Positions 7,101-16,191 of a stretch of DNA of 36,136 nucleotides are shown here, one piece after another. The notes under the pieces are model-generated. The model worked only from the letters and a program-made list of their open reading frames with translations, was not told the origin of the DNA and did not search any database. Each line of letters begins with the position of its first letter. Position 1 is the stretch's first letter. The DNA is from Saprospiraceae bacterium (GTDB taxonomy: Bacteria > Bacteroidota > Bacteroidia > Chitinophagales > Saprospiraceae), in assembly GCA_013360405.1 (NCBI GenBank), contig JABWBR010000062.1, positions 1 through 36,136 on the forward strand, given 5' to 3'. A program made the translations under genes and the position numbers.

Positions 7101-8895
7101 CGGCGATGGCGCCGTATCGGGTAGTCAAAACCCGCAGCACTCGTATTCGGCGCCGGGCGTCTATCAGGTATGTCTGACGGTGACCAGTTTGTGCGGAACC
7201 ACTCAAAGTTGCCAGAACGTAACGGTGAGTTGCGCTGCGCCTGTGTCGGCTTTTGGCTTACAAATCAACAACCTCACGGTTATCTTCAACGATCAATCGG
7301 CCAACAATCCGACCTCCTGGAGTTGGAACTTCGGTGACGGCGCCACCTCAACAAGTGCCAATCCGCAGCACGCTTATTCAACGCCGGGCACTTACCAGGT
7401 TTGTTTGACTACGTCCAGTTTGTGCGGAAGTACGCAAAGTTGCCAGAATATAACGCTGGATTGCCCTGTGCCGCAGGCGGATTTTACTTTTTCGATAAAT
7501 GGATTAGAAGTTGTTTTTGACGATAACACTGGAAATGCACCTACCAACTGGACCTGGTCTTTTGGCGACGGATTGGGGGCCGTTCTGCCCAATCCATCGC
7601 ATACTTATGCCTCGCCAGGTACCTATCTGGTCTGTCTTACGGCTGAAAGCGGATGCGGTCAAAACCAATATTGTGAAATGGTTACCGTCTCCTGTGCCGC
7701 TCCCCAGGCCGGCTTTGTGGCTCAAACACAGGAACTGGCAGTGACCTTTGCCGATCTGTCTACCAATGACCCTGATCAATGGTCATGGACATTTGGCGAC
7801 GGGGCTACTTCCACACAGCAAAACCCGTTGTATACCTATGAAGTCCCCGGTGTATATGAAGTATGCCTTGTGGCTGGCAGCCTTTGCGGTACGGATACTT
7901 TTTGTGTGAATATAGAAGTGACCTGCGTGCCTTCGCAAGCCAATTTTCAAACCACAGCGAATGAACTGGCAGTCGCCTTCACCGATTTGTCGGCTGATGA
8001 ACCCGTCAGTTGGCAGTGGAACTTCGGCGACGGCGCCACATCGACGCTCCAATCGCCCTCCCATACTTATGCCTTACCGGGTGATTACCTCGTTTGTCTT
8101 ACCGTAGGCGATATTTGCGGTACCACCCAGCGATGCGAACTCATCACGGTGAGCTGCGCTCCGCCTTCGGCAGATTATTCAATTAATGTGGATGGTTTGT
8201 CGATTAGCTGTAATGCAATTACCGGTGGAAATGATGTGCAGTGGGAATGGACTTTTGGCGACGATAATTCTGGCGCCGGGCAATCGGTAAGCCATATTTT
8301 TGAAACCCCGGGCGAATACGAGATCTGCCTGACGGTGACCAGCCCTTGTGGTGTCTCCACGCAGTGCGAAACCGTGCTCGTATCGTGTGCGCCGCCCGAA
8401 GCGCTATTCTCTGTATCCGGCTTCGGCCTTAATCTCATCTTTTTTGACGCGTCGACAAATAACCCGGATGAGTGGTTCTGGGACTTCGGCGACGGGACTA
8501 CTTCTACCGACCAGAACCCATTTCATACCTATTCTGCCCCGGGTGATTACATCGCTTGTCTGGCGGCTTCAAGTTTATGCGGGTCAGATACGAACTGCCT
8601 TACCATACTTGTAGTGGTAGACGACACCGATCAGCCAGGCAGCAGCATGTCCTGGCGTTTAGCGCCTAATCCGGTTGCCGGACAGCTGGCGGTGGAAATA
8701 ACCACTACCGAATCCAAACCTGCCATTTTGAATGTATTTGACGTACTGGGAAAACGGGTACTTACCAAAGAATGGCGCCTGAACGAAGGCGAAAACCGAA
8801 CGTATTTCGACCTGGTTGACTGGCAGCCGGGTGTATACTGGTGGTCATTGACCACAGAAAAAGGGACGGACGTGCAATCGTTGATTAAACAATAA
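4150..8895 (+). CDS. Giant T9SS surface protein: FG-GAP, ASPIC/UnbV, 13 PKD repeats, sorting domain
   Basis: The product has 1581 residues from the ATG at 4150; a TTG two codons earlier is possible. Residues 1-20 form a signal peptide ending LLSAQ. About 25-400 holds seven calcium-loop FG-GAP/VCBS motifs (such as DMNGDGFDD, DYDNDGDQD, DIDNDGDLD). About 400-483 matches an ASPIC/UnbV domain (RSGESYGIHTSLTKHFGLA, VRWPSG). About 489-1493 holds thirteen PKD domains, each with WxWxFGDG and PGxYxVCL. The last ~84 residues are a T9SS type A sorting domain (APNP start, PGVYWWSL). The PKD units carry extra conserved cysteines (VCL, CG, C, C), suggesting disulfide-stiffened extracellular repeats. The protein is predicted to be exported through Sec and T9SS and attached to the cell surface or released. 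The ligand is unknown. The next gene follows after 40 bp. Confidence 0.92.
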   Translation: MKNAALLLVCCLHLPFLLSAQFSFTNRSNWLFYPQIKSGAPIAITDMNGDGFDDIVRIDGTQNLKIDYQTPGNNNYTGYTYGQLVGSQWSICIADVDNNGYNDIFTGGGYNGLKLLKSNSIGTAYSLTTISILPIFLQGSNFADINNDGDIDIFACHDEGVSQAYRNTGTGSFVHDTSLIYPISTVPSDNSGNYGSVWIDYDNDGDQDLYISKCRQGVNNPLDGRRLNLLFQNDGANNFTDVAEQVGLRPLAQSWAADFADIDNDGDLDCFVITHDSPNKLYTNNGFGLFTEITAQSGMLTAMNAAGPGLQAKFEDFDNDGFVDLLYTSLGNNHCLFRNNGNNTFTNFANAFPTPNRIHSASTGDLNNDGFVDVVASFGSGYNSPGAVADALFINNGNNNYYFKVRLDGMVSNPNGIGARLELYGDWGVQIREVRSGESYGIHTSLTKHFGLAQNPSIDSLIVRWPSGTVDKIVGPSINQTLVVVEGSNCLTTVDFNSAVDDLTVNFTDASSLGATQWLWTFGDGGSSTLENPVHNYSMAGVYQVCLTATGLCGSGQTCKFVNVSCQAPLSVFNYQADNLEVQFNDLSTNQPANWLWNFGDGTSSTAQSPAHTYSQPGIYFVCLIVSNNCGSAQYCEVLNVACAGAQVGYSYTATSLSVQFQDISTGNPTQWSWDFGDGNTSNSQNPQHNYDDPGTYQVCLEAVTDCGTLEVCQQITITCTPPAVGISYSALDLVYNFQGIIGGEVTTLLWTFGDGAFSSLYNPTHTYANPGTYEVCLFVSGECGDGQLCTLVTAVCAPPASGFIATIFEQQATFQDISIGNPTSWTWTFGDGTGSNLQNPQHTYQTSGNYQVCLQTANECGSTQVCQNITVNCAAPQSAFGFQTTGLGVTFTDNSSNAPTTWNWTFGDGSTSISPNPVHVYIAPGTYQVCLTVTSLCGSTQSCQNVVVSCAPPASAFGFQSNNLAVSFSDQSANNPASWTWTFGDGAVSGSQNPQHSYSAPGVYQVCLTVTSLCGTTQSCQNVTVSCAAPVSAFGLQINNLTVIFNDQSANNPTSWSWNFGDGATSTSANPQHAYSTPGTYQVCLTTSSLCGSTQSCQNITLDCPVPQADFTFSINGLEVVFDDNTGNAPTNWTWSFGDGLGAVLPNPSHTYASPGTYLVCLTAESGCGQNQYCEMVTVSCAAPQAGFVAQTQELAVTFADLSTNDPDQWSWTFGDGATSTQQNPLYTYEVPGVYEVCLVAGSLCGTDTFCVNIEVTCVPSQANFQTTANELAVAFTDLSADEPVSWQWNFGDGATSTLQSPSHTYALPGDYLVCLTVGDICGTTQRCELITVSCAPPSADYSINVDGLSISCNAITGGNDVQWEWTFGDDNSGAGQSVSHIFETPGEYEICLTVTSPCGVSTQCETVLVSCAPPEALFSVSGFGLNLIFFDASTNNPDEWFWDFGDGTTSTDQNPFHTYSAPGDYIACLAASSLCGSDTNCLTILVVVDDTDQPGSSMSWRLAPNPVAGQLAVEITTTESKPAILNVFDVLGKRVLTKEWRLNEGENRTYFDLVDWQPGVYWWSLTTEKGTDVQSLIKQ

Positions 8896-8935
8896 ACTGC
8901 ATCCTGCATCATTTTAATATAGAAAAGCAATCGCC

Positions 8936-10867
8936 ATGAGAAAGCAGGTATGGTATGGGCTACTGGTCATTTTATTTCCATTTTGCTTACAAGCGCAGCC
9001 CAGCGAGGGCGGTCTGCCCATGAGTTTGAGACCCGAATGGAAGGAGTTGGCAGCCGCTGCGCCTATTAAGCAGTTCCAGGCGCCCGCATTGGATATGGAT
9101 GCCGTGCGGGCCGACGATGCGGCAAGGGGAGGGGGCAATCGCTTTGCGGCGCCTATTGCCGTAGATATTGATCCTGCCCATTCCGGCCAATGGTTGTCGC
9201 TTCCCAACGGCGATCGCATCTGGCGCTTGCAGATTACCTCGCCGGGCGCCCTTGCCATTGCCGTTTTTTATGAAGATTTCTATTTGCCGAAAGGCGCAAA
9301 ATTATATATGTACAGCCCCGATGCCGCACAGGTGCGGGGCGCTTATACTTCGAGGAACAATCCCCAAAGCGGCCGGTTTTTTACCGGCCTTATCACGGGC
9401 TCTACGGCTATTGTGGAATATTACGAACCTGGCCATGTGGGAGACCAGGGTAGTTTTCACATTTTCAGGATAGACCACGCCTATCGCACAGAAGCCATTG
9501 AAGCTAGTTCGCCGGATACCTCTTCCACGGGTTTCGGCTTTAGCTGTTCACTTCCGTGTCAAATAAATGGAAATTGCTCGCAGGGCAACAACTGGTCTGA
9601 CCAGAAGCGGTCCGTTTGCCGAATCGTGTTAATCGTAGAAGAGGGCATGGGTTATTGTACCGGCACCTTAATGAACAACACGGCAAACGACGGCAAACCA
9701 TACATACTTACTGCTTTTCACTGCCAGGACGGCTATACCCCGCTATACGATTTGTGGCGATTTGATTTCAATTATACGGCCGTGGGTTGTTCCAATCCGA
9801 CTTCGGAGCCCACGTATCAATCCGTATTGGGATCCCAGTTGCGCGCAGGCAGGCAGGCCAACGATTTTTTATTGATTGAAATTAACAACTCAATCCCTCA
9901 TAGTTACAACGTATTTTTTGCCGGTTGGGATCGCTCAGCGATTGCGCCTCAGCAGCCGTTTATGTTTCACCACCCCCACGGCGATATCCGGAAAATTTCG
10001 GGCGCTAACAACGGTACCATTTTCACAGGCCCTATCAATTGGAGTAATGAGGTCACAACCCCCGCATCGCACCATTTCAGGGTTTTTTATACTTACGGTA
10101 CCTTTGAACTGGGCTCTTCGGGCGCATCATTGTTCAATAATGCAGGTAGGGTTGTAGCTCAGTTGCACGGAGGTTTCACAGAATGTGTGACTACTTCTAC
10201 AGCCTACTACGGGCGCTTGACTCTATCCTGGGATGGCGGCGGCTCTTCTTCCACCCGCCTCAAAGACTGGCTGGATCCCCTGGGCCTTGCACCGACTCTA
10301 CTGGATGGAATGAACCAGCCCTTAGGAGAAACGGGTACTATTTCCGGACATATTCGCACAGATGCCAACCAACCGGTAGGAGGCGTATTGGTAAGGCTTG
10401 TCAGACCCTCGGACACACTTGAGGTCACCACTACAATTAACGGGCAGTTTAATTTTACAGGCATTGAATTGGGGCAGGATTATTCACTGCTTGTCAGCAA
10501 AAATGTCAATGCAAAAAACGGCGTATCTACCCAGGATATCATCCTTATCCGCAAACACATTCTCAATGTCGATGCGCTTGACACGCCATACAGCCTGCTG
10601 GCCGCAGATGTAAATAACTCCGGTACGATTACGACTACCGATCTGATCCAGGTACAAAAAGTGATATTAAGCGTAGAAACCGCTTTTGCCAACGTGCCCT
10701 CCTGGCGTTTTTTGCCGGCGAGTTTTACGTTCCCCAATCCCACTAATCCATTCCCCGATACGCCTCCCTTCGACCGCTTTGATTTTACGCTGGATAGCGA
10801 TACAGTCATTGATTTTAAGGCAATGAAATCAGGCGACGTGAATAATAGCGCCGACCCGGGGATGTGA
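8936..10867 (+). CDS. Secreted lysyl-endopeptidase-like serine protease with dockerin-like tail
   Basis: Residues 1-20 are a signal peptide (FCLQAQ). A prodomain-like region precedes a trypsin-fold S1 domain at about 205-450. The catalytic triad is readable: H262 in LTAFHC, D310 in NDFLLIEI and S395 in GSSGAS. The GSSG form, without the usual Asp before Ser, resembles bacterial lysyl endopeptidases, and several cysteines (C204, C208, C228, C241, C263) could form disulfides. About 467-520 is a carboxypeptidase-regulatory-like beta domain. About 530-640 is dockerin-like, with DVNNSGTITTTD and a closing GDVNNSAD. No T9SS sorting domain follows; the protein stops right after GDVNNSADPGM at the edge of a repeat tract. 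It may therefore be natural or C-terminally trimmed. It is likely co-transcribed with the PKD protein 40 bp upstream. Confidence 0.88.
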   Translation: MRKQVWYGLLVILFPFCLQAQPSEGGLPMSLRPEWKELAAAAPIKQFQAPALDMDAVRADDAARGGGNRFAAPIAVDIDPAHSGQWLSLPNGDRIWRLQITSPGALAIAVFYEDFYLPKGAKLYMYSPDAAQVRGAYTSRNNPQSGRFFTGLITGSTAIVEYYEPGHVGDQGSFHIFRIDHAYRTEAIEASSPDTSSTGFGFSCSLPCQINGNCSQGNNWSDQKRSVCRIVLIVEEGMGYCTGTLMNNTANDGKPYILTAFHCQDGYTPLYDLWRFDFNYTAVGCSNPTSEPTYQSVLGSQLRAGRQANDFLLIEINNSIPHSYNVFFAGWDRSAIAPQQPFMFHHPHGDIRKISGANNGTIFTGPINWSNEVTTPASHHFRVFYTYGTFELGSSGASLFNNAGRVVAQLHGGFTECVTTSTAYYGRLTLSWDGGGSSSTRLKDWLDPLGLAPTLLDGMNQPLGETGTISGHIRTDANQPVGGVLVRLVRPSDTLEVTTTINGQFNFTGIELGQDYSLLVSKNVNAKNGVSTQDIILIRKHILNVDALDTPYSLLAADVNNSGTITTTDLIQVQKVILSVETAFANVPSWRFLPASFTFPNPTNPFPDTPPFDRFDFTLDSDTVIDFKAMKSGDVNNSADPGM

Positions 10868-10876
10868 GGGGGTTAT

Positions 10877-10960
10877 GCGACTGTACGACTCGTGCGACAA
10901 AATTATCGTAAGTCTTAAAGTCCTAAAGTCGTACAGTCGTAAAGTCGTACAGCCCTACAG
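10877..10960. repeat. 8-bp TCGTACAG-type repeats in inverted arms between convergent genes
   Basis: The left arm contains GACTGTACGACT (10879-10890), and the right arm holds its perfect 12-bp inverse AGTCGTACAGTC (10927-10938) within further 8-bp TCGTACAG/TCGTAAAG units. The middle is A+T-rich (AAAATTATCG). The right arm runs into the mltG stop codon at 10955. It lies between the convergent protease and mltG genes, so the hairpin could serve as a terminator in both directions, though no clean T-run is present. Confidence 0.85.
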
Positions 10961-11986
10961 TCCCATCTTCTCCAGCTCCTCCCGGTAGCGCACGGCATTT
11001 TCGTTGTGCTGTTCGAGTGTAGCGGCAAAAGCGTGGAGGCCCGAGCCGTCGGGTTTGGCGCAGAAGTAAAAATATTCGTGATTTTCGGCATTCAGTACCG
11101 CGTCAATACTGGCAATAGAGGCCATTGAAATAGGGCCGGGAGGCAGACCCTTATTGCGGTAGGTATTATAGGGCGAGTCGAATTCTTTGTGGTAATTCGT
11201 GACCCGGCGGGCTTCAAAATCGCGGGTGGCGAAAACCAGCGTAGGGTCGGCCTGCATGGGCCAGTCGGACTTGATGCGATTGAGATAAACCCCGGCAATG
11301 CGACTTTTCTCTTCGTTGCGCGTCGTTTCTTTTTCTACGATAGAAGCGAACGTATACACTTGCTGCGGGGTGAGACCCATCGCTTTTGCTTTGGCCAGCC
11401 TGTCTTTTTTATCCCAAAAAGCGTCATGTTCTTTAGCCATGCGCTCCAGGAAGCTTTTTGCGGACACGTTCCAGTAAAATTCGTAGGTATTGGGAATAAA
11501 CAGGCTCATGAGCGTTTCACGGGAGTAGCCGAGGGTTTGCAGATAGTTGTCATCCTGGAAAAGCGTGATCAGCGTAGCCGAATCGGGTTCGATAAAGCGG
11601 GCGACTTTGGCTGCTACTTCTTCCAATAGCCTTTCGTTATTGAGCACTACTTTTACGGGGGCCTGCGGGCCAACTTTGAGGTGGCGGATCAGCGCAGCTG
11701 CGCCCCATTTTGGGTTGACCTCATACCTGCCGCTGCGCATCGGCGTGCGGGCGTAGTTGAGCTTGGTTGCCAGCCAGCGGAAAGATCCTTCGTCGCGCAC
11801 CAACCCCTCTTTTTGCAGAATCAATACCACCGTGTCAAACGTCGCATCGGTGGGTATTTTTACGAAGATTGTTGCCTCTTTGTGTGTAGTGGGCGGCGCT
11901 GCCAAAAACTTGCTGTACAATACGGCGCCGGCTACAACAGCCAGTATCGCCAACACGGCCAGGGTGATTTTAGTGGTCTTGTTCAT
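10955..11986 (-). CDS. mltG: Endolytic murein transglycosylase MltG (YceG-like)
   Basis: MltG is an inner-membrane lytic transglycosylase that cuts nascent peptidoglycan strands and limits glycan chain length. The 343-residue protein has one N-terminal membrane helix (about 8-30) and then a periplasmic YceG domain. It includes the catalytic motif FASIVEKET with E218 and downstream ADPTLVF, YNTYRNKGLPPGPI and FYFCAKPDGSGLH. I chose the ATG at 11986, because upstream starts add basic, non-conserved residues that run back toward panB. It follows panB by 56 bp on the same strand, so the two probably share a transcript. The stop codon and last residues lie in an 8-bp repeat arm. Confidence 0.94.
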   Translation of the reverse strand: MNKTTKITLAVLAILAVVAGAVLYSKFLAAPPTTHKEATIFVKIPTDATFDTVVLILQKEGLVRDEGSFRWLATKLNYARTPMRSGRYEVNPKWGAAALIRHLKVGPQAPVKVVLNNERLLEEVAAKVARFIEPDSATLITLFQDDNYLQTLGYSRETLMSLFIPNTYEFYWNVSAKSFLERMAKEHDAFWDKKDRLAKAKAMGLTPQQVYTFASIVEKETTRNEEKSRIAGVYLNRIKSDWPMQADPTLVFATRDFEARRVTNYHKEFDSPYNTYRNKGLPPGPISMASIASIDAVLNAENHEYFYFCAKPDGSGLHAFAATLEQHNENAVRYREELEKMGL

Positions 11987-12042
11987 AGGTATATAACGCA
12001 ATATAGGTTTTGGTTTGTTTGAAAAATGCAGGTGCAAATGTA

Positions 12043-12858
12043 TTAATACTGTTCTTTTTCGTTGGGAAAATCGCTGCTTTTAACATCGGATATGTATTGT
12101 TGAATCGCGTTTTGTACCATATCAAACATATCGAGGTAGCGGCGCAAAAAGCGGGGCTGGAAATCTTTGGTGATGCCCAGCATATCGTGGGTGACGAGTA
12201 CCTGTCCGTCGACATAACCGCCGGCGCCGATGCCGATAACCGGAATCAGGAGGTTTTCAGCGACTCTTTTGCCCAGTTCTGCCGGTATTTTTTCGACCAC
12301 AATCGCAAAACACCCTATTTCTTGTAGCAACAGCGCGTCTTCCAACAGTTTGCCGGCCTCGGCCTCTTCTTTGGCTCTTACGGAATACGTACCGAATTTA
12401 TAAATGGATTGCGGGGTTAGTCCCAGGTGCCCCATAACGGGTACGCCCGCCGACAAAATGCGCCTGACCGAAGCTTCGATTTCGGCGCCGCCTTCCATCT
12501 TGACGGCATGGGCGCCGGCTTCTTTCATGATGCGCACCGCCGATTCGAGCGCTACCCGCGAGCTGCCCTGGTAAGAGCCGAAGGGTAAGTCCACAACCAC
12601 CAACGAGCGTTTAATGGCCCGCACCACCGAAGCGGCGTGGTAGATCATCTGATCGAGCGTGATGGGCAGCGTGGTTTCGTGGCCTGCCATCACATTGGAG
12701 GCCGAATCGCCTACCAGTACGATATCGATACCGGCTTCGTCGAGAATACGCGCCATCGAATAATCGTAGCCCGTTAGCATGGCTATTTTTTCTCCACGTT
12801 CTTTCATGCTCTGAATGACGTGTGTGGTAATCCGCTTGATTTCTTTGTTTACCGACAT
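12043..12858 (-). CDS. panB: 3-methyl-2-oxobutanoate hydroxymethyltransferase
   Basis: PanB transfers a hydroxymethyl group from 5,10-methylene-tetrahydrofolate to 2-oxoisovalerate to make ketopantoate, the first committed step of pantothenate and CoA synthesis. The 271-residue TIM-barrel protein has the expected motifs: [28 protein letters not shown] (metal ligand D51), VVDLPFGSY (D90), VKMEGG (K120, E122), GHLGLTPQS and the VVEKIP loop with general-base candidate E189. The [18 protein letters not shown] segment is also intact. The start [14 protein letters not shown] matches the usual N-terminus. Co-orientation with mltG puts cofactor synthesis and wall metabolism on one transcript, with no obvious functional link. 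Confidence 0.96.
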   Translation of the reverse strand: MSVNKEIKRITTHVIQSMKERGEKIAMLTGYDYSMARILDEAGIDIVLVGDSASNVMAGHETTLPITLDQMIYHAASVVRAIKRSLVVVDLPFGSYQGSSRVALESAVRIMKEAGAHAVKMEGGAEIEASVRRILSAGVPVMGHLGLTPQSIYKFGTYSVRAKEEAEAGKLLEDALLLQEIGCFAIVVEKIPAELGKRVAENLLIPVIGIGAGGYVDGQVLVTHDMLGITKDFQPRFLRRYLDMFDMVQNAIQQYISDVKSSDFPNEKEQY

Positions 12859-12967
12859 ACTGTTTGTATTTCTCGGCGAAAGATAAAAATATTTACGCCC
12901 TTCGCGCTTATCCTGTCAGGTGGATGTCAATCTGTATCTTACCGGTAGGAAAAATGAGTAAAAGACT

Positions 12968-12975
12968 TACCTTTG
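12968..12975 (+). promoter_or_regulatory. Possible -7 element for the 13001 lipoprotein gene
   Basis: TACCTTTG matches TAnnTTTG exactly and lies 25 bp upstream of the ATG at 13001. That would give a leader of about 18-20 nt. No -33 TTG is visible at normal spacing. Confidence 0.35.
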
Positions 12976-13000
12976 TGGCTGTTTTGAAATAAAACCGTTT

Positions 13001-14008
13001 ATGAAGCACTTACGTTTTATCGCTTTTGCCTTCCTGGCTTTTTCTTCCTGGACCTGCACCACGGATTTTACACTGGAAGCCGAGTGGAAAGATATTCCTG
13101 TTGTATACGCATTCCTCGATCCTACTGATGAGGCCCATTATATCAGAGTGGAGAAAGCCTTTTTGCAGGAAGGCGGCGATGCCCGCGAAATCGCCCAGAT
13201 TGCAGACTCGCTGTATTACGATAACGCTACGGTGCAACTTCAAAAGGTTGGCTCCAGCCAGTTGTATACCCTGGAAAAAGTAGACGGCAACCTCGAGGGC
13301 TTTCCGCGCGAAGGCGGTGTTTTTGCTACGGCGCCTAATTATTTATACAAAATACTGCAAAGCAATATCAACCTGGTCGGCGGCAGTGAAGTGCGGTTTA
13401 TCCTCAACAGAGGAGACGACCTGCCCCCCGTCACCGCCGAAATCGTACTGCTCAATCCCATCGCGCCCTTGCAAAACCAACCGCCGAACCCCATCAACTT
13501 CAGCACCTACGAACGCGCTATCAACATATCGTTTAACCCTGGCCCCCACGCCCAACTGTTCGACATTCGCTGGGTAGTCAACTACCTCGAAAATACACCC
13601 GAAAACCCGTCGCAATTTGAACCCAAACAAGTAACCTGGGTGCTGGAAAGCAAATTGGAACGGGAAGACGGCGCTTCTAACTCCGTATTATATCGCGTAA
13701 ATAGCGAAAACTTCTTCCAGTTCCTCTCCGGCGCTATAGATCCCGCTACCGACCGGGTGCGCAAATTTGTAGACATCGATATCCAGATAACGGCCGTAGG
13801 CCAGGAACTTGCCGACTATATCCGCGTATCCGGCGCCAACCTGGGCATTACCAGCTCCAACCAGATACCGGTGTATACTAATATGTCGGAAGGCCGCGGC
13901 CTTTTTACTTCCCGTACCGACATCGTTTTGCCCGGGTACCAACTCGATGTCAATTCGATAACCTTGCTTAAAACGGGCCCCCTGACACAAAATCTCAATT
14001 TTCAGTAA
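13001..14008 (+). CDS. Putative lipoprotein, possibly DUF4249-like
   Basis: The product has 335 residues with an N-terminal hydrophobic segment (RFIAFAFLAFSSW) followed by C19. This could be a lipidation site, although the residues before the Cys (SWT) fit the lipobox poorly. After it, DIPVVYAFLDPTDEAHYIRVEKAFL is reminiscent of the start of Bacteroidota DUF4249 lipoproteins, which often accompany outer-membrane proteins. I cannot confirm the family from sequence alone, and no TonB-dependent receptor is adjacent here. The rest looks beta-rich with no catalytic motif. It is transcribed alone, with a hairpin terminator candidate at 14065. Confidence 0.65.
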   Translation: MKHLRFIAFAFLAFSSWTCTTDFTLEAEWKDIPVVYAFLDPTDEAHYIRVEKAFLQEGGDAREIAQIADSLYYDNATVQLQKVGSSQLYTLEKVDGNLEGFPREGGVFATAPNYLYKILQSNINLVGGSEVRFILNRGDDLPPVTAEIVLLNPIAPLQNQPPNPINFSTYERAINISFNPGPHAQLFDIRWVVNYLENTPENPSQFEPKQVTWVLESKLEREDGASNSVLYRVNSENFFQFLSGAIDPATDRVRKFVDIDIQITAVGQELADYIRVSGANLGITSSNQIPVYTNMSEGRGLFTSRTDIVLPGYQLDVNSITLLKTGPLTQNLNFQ

Positions 14009-14064
14009 CGCTTACTGCTGACGATTTGTCATTAGTGCTGACGCCAACTGACATTCTGCGGATC

Positions 14065-14089
14065 TGACCGGTTTATTCGGTCATTTTTA
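14065..14089 (+). terminator. Candidate intrinsic terminator after the lipoprotein gene
   Basis: TGACCG and CGGTCA pair across a 7-nt loop and are followed by TTTTT. The stem is short (6 bp) but correctly placed, between the lipoprotein stop at 14008 and dnaK at 14180. Confidence 0.5.
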
Positions 14090-14179
14090 CGCCTATTTGT
14101 CAGTTGCAGCGCCTATTGCTCGGGCTGGCATAATGCTTGATAAAAAGAACTAGGACATTTATCAACTAAATTGCACATC

Positions 14180-16087
14180 ATGGGCAAAATTATAGGCATT
14201 GACTTAGGTACGACGAACTCTTGTGTGGCAGTAATGGAAGGCTCTGAGCCGGTAGTGATTCCCAATGACGAAGGCCGGCGCACGACGCCTTCAGTGGTCG
14301 CCTTCATGGATAATGGCGAACGCAAAATTGGCGATCCGGCCAAACGACAAGCCATTACCAACCCCACGCGAACCATTTCTTCTATCAAACGCTTCATGGG
14401 CCGTCGCTCCAATGAGGTTACCGAGGAAACCAGCCATATGGCTTACAAAATAGCCCGCGGCGATAACGATACGGTTCGGGTAGATATCGACGGCAGGCTT
14501 TATACGCCGCAGGAAATTTCGGCGATGGTGCTTCAGAAAATGAAGAAGGTAGCAGAAGACTTCCTGGGCCAACCCGTCACGGAAGCCGTCGTTACCGTTC
14601 CCGCTTATTTTAACGACTCGCAGCGCCAGGCTACCAAAGAAGCCGGCGAAATTGCCGGGCTCACCATCAAGCGCATCATCAACGAACCTACGGCTGCTGC
14701 ACTGGCTTACGGCCTCGACAAACGCCACAAAGATATTACCATTGCCGTATACGACCTGGGCGGCGGTACTTTCGATATTTCGGTGCTCGAACTGGGCGAC
14801 GGCGTTTTTGAGGTGAAATCGACCAATGGCGATACCCACCTCGGCGGCGACGACTTCGACCAGGTGATTATCAACTGGCTGGCTGATAGCTTTAAAGGGC
14901 AGGAGAATATCGACCTGCGCAAAGACCCGATGGCCCTGCAGCGCCTCAAAGACGCCGCTGAAAAAGCTAAAATCGAGCTATCCGCTTCTGCCGAAACGGA
15001 AATCAACCTTCCTTATATTACCGCTGTAGACGGCGTGCCCAAGCACCTGGTGATGAAGCTGTCGCGCGCAAAATTCGAGCAACTGATCGACCACCTCGTG
15101 GCCCGTACGCTCGAACCCTGCCGCAAAGCTATCAAAGACGCCGGCGTAACCACCGCCGATATCGACGAGATTATCCTGGTGGGCGGCTCTACGCGTATTC
15201 CGCGCATCCAGCAGGCTGTAGAGGAGTTTTTTGGTAAAAAACCCAATAAGGGCGTAAACCCTGACGAAGTAGTTGCCGTGGGCGCCGCTATCCAGGGAGG
15301 CGTACTCAGCGGCGACGTACAGGATGTGCTCCTGCTCGACGTAACGCCCCTTTCACTGGGTATCGAAACGATGGGCGGCGTATACGACGTCATCATCGAA
15401 TCGAATTCGACGATCCCGACCAAGAAGTCAAAAGTATATTCTACCGCAGCAGATAACCAACCTTCGGTGGAGATCCACGTGCTACAGGGCGAACGCCCCA
15501 TGGCCCGCGACAACCGCCCCATCGGCCGCTTCATCCTCGATGGTATTCCGCCCTCGCCGAGAGGTATGCCGCAAATTGAGGTTACTTTCGACATCGACGC
15601 CAACGGCATCCTGAATGTACTGGCCAAGGACAAAGGCACCGGCAAAGAGCAGAAGATACGCATTGAAGCTACTACCGGACTTTCGAAGGAAGAAGTCGAA
15701 AAGATGAAAAACGAAGCGGCCGCCAATGCAGATACCGACCGCAAAGCCCGCGAACGCGCCGAAAAAATCAATATGGCCGATTCACTGATTTTCCAAACGG
15801 AAAAACAACTCAACGAATTCGGCGATAAGGTCCCGGCGCCCAAACGCACGGCTATCGAAGCAGCACTCAACGAACTCAAGGAGGCTCACAAAACACAAGA
15901 CCTCGACGCTATCGACGCCGCCTCCGCGAAGCTCAACGCCGAATGGCAGGCCGCCAGCCAGGAAATGTACCAGGGTACGCAACAAGCAGGCTCCGATGCA
16001 CAAGCCGGCAACGGCGCCTCCGCCGGCAGCGACAGCAACAAGGCTGACGACGTCACGGATATTGAGTACGAAGAGGTGAAGCAATAA
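14180..16087 (+). CDS. dnaK: Chaperone protein DnaK (Hsp70)
   Basis: DnaK is the ATP-dependent cytoplasmic chaperone that binds exposed hydrophobic segments with DnaJ and GrpE. From the ATG at 14180 it has 635 residues, the usual length. The ATPase domain carries [17 protein letters not shown], the [15 protein letters not shown] phosphate loop and VGGSTRIP. The interdomain linker [15 protein letters not shown] and the substrate-binding domain follow. The helical lid ends in a Gly/Ala/Ser-rich tail closing with EEVKQ, close to the usual EEVxD-type end. A TTG three codons upstream is possible but unlikely. No CIRCE operator is visible upstream, and neither dnaJ nor grpE is adjacent. It converges on the 16192-17610 gene across a repeat-built hairpin. 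Confidence 0.98.
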   Translation: MGKIIGIDLGTTNSCVAVMEGSEPVVIPNDEGRRTTPSVVAFMDNGERKIGDPAKRQAITNPTRTISSIKRFMGRRSNEVTEETSHMAYKIARGDNDTVRVDIDGRLYTPQEISAMVLQKMKKVAEDFLGQPVTEAVVTVPAYFNDSQRQATKEAGEIAGLTIKRIINEPTAAALAYGLDKRHKDITIAVYDLGGGTFDISVLELGDGVFEVKSTNGDTHLGGDDFDQVIINWLADSFKGQENIDLRKDPMALQRLKDAAEKAKIELSASAETEINLPYITAVDGVPKHLVMKLSRAKFEQLIDHLVARTLEPCRKAIKDAGVTTADIDEIILVGGSTRIPRIQQAVEEFFGKKPNKGVNPDEVVAVGAAIQGGVLSGDVQDVLLLDVTPLSLGIETMGGVYDVIIESNSTIPTKKSKVYSTAADNQPSVEIHVLQGERPMARDNRPIGRFILDGIPPSPRGMPQIEVTFDIDANGILNVLAKDKGTGKEQKIRIEATTGLSKEEVEKMKNEAAANADTDRKARERAEKINMADSLIFQTEKQLNEFGDKVPAPKRTAIEAALNELKEAHKTQDLDAIDAASAKLNAEWQAASQEMYQGTQQAGSDAQAGNGASAGSDSNKADDVTDIEYEEVKQ

Positions 16088-16190
16088 TGTTGTGGGTTGT
16101 CGGTTGTGAGTTGTCAGTTCTCTGTTCTCTGTTAAGAATAATAAGCAAAGGCAAGGAACTGACAACCGACAACCGACAACTGACAACCCC
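16088..16190. repeat. 7-bp GTTGTCG/GACAACC repeats in inverted arms between convergent genes
   Basis: The left arm (16088-16133) has GTTGTSG-type units and ends with two GTTCTCT units. The spacer around 16134-16153 is AAGAATAATAAGCAAAGGCA. The right arm (16154-16190) is GGAACTGACAACC and further GACAACC units. The last 18 bases of the pairing part of the left arm (to GTCAGTTC) match the inverse of the right arm with two mismatches. The tract starts at the dnaK stop and ends at the stop of the convergent gene, so it fills the whole gap and may be a bidirectional terminator. Confidence 0.88.
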
Positions 16191-16191
16191 C

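Noticed and set aside
14009-14179. CIRCE operator upstream of dnaK
   Set aside because: No TTAGCACTC/GAGTGCTAA inverted repeat is present; only a short terminator-like hairpin is seen.
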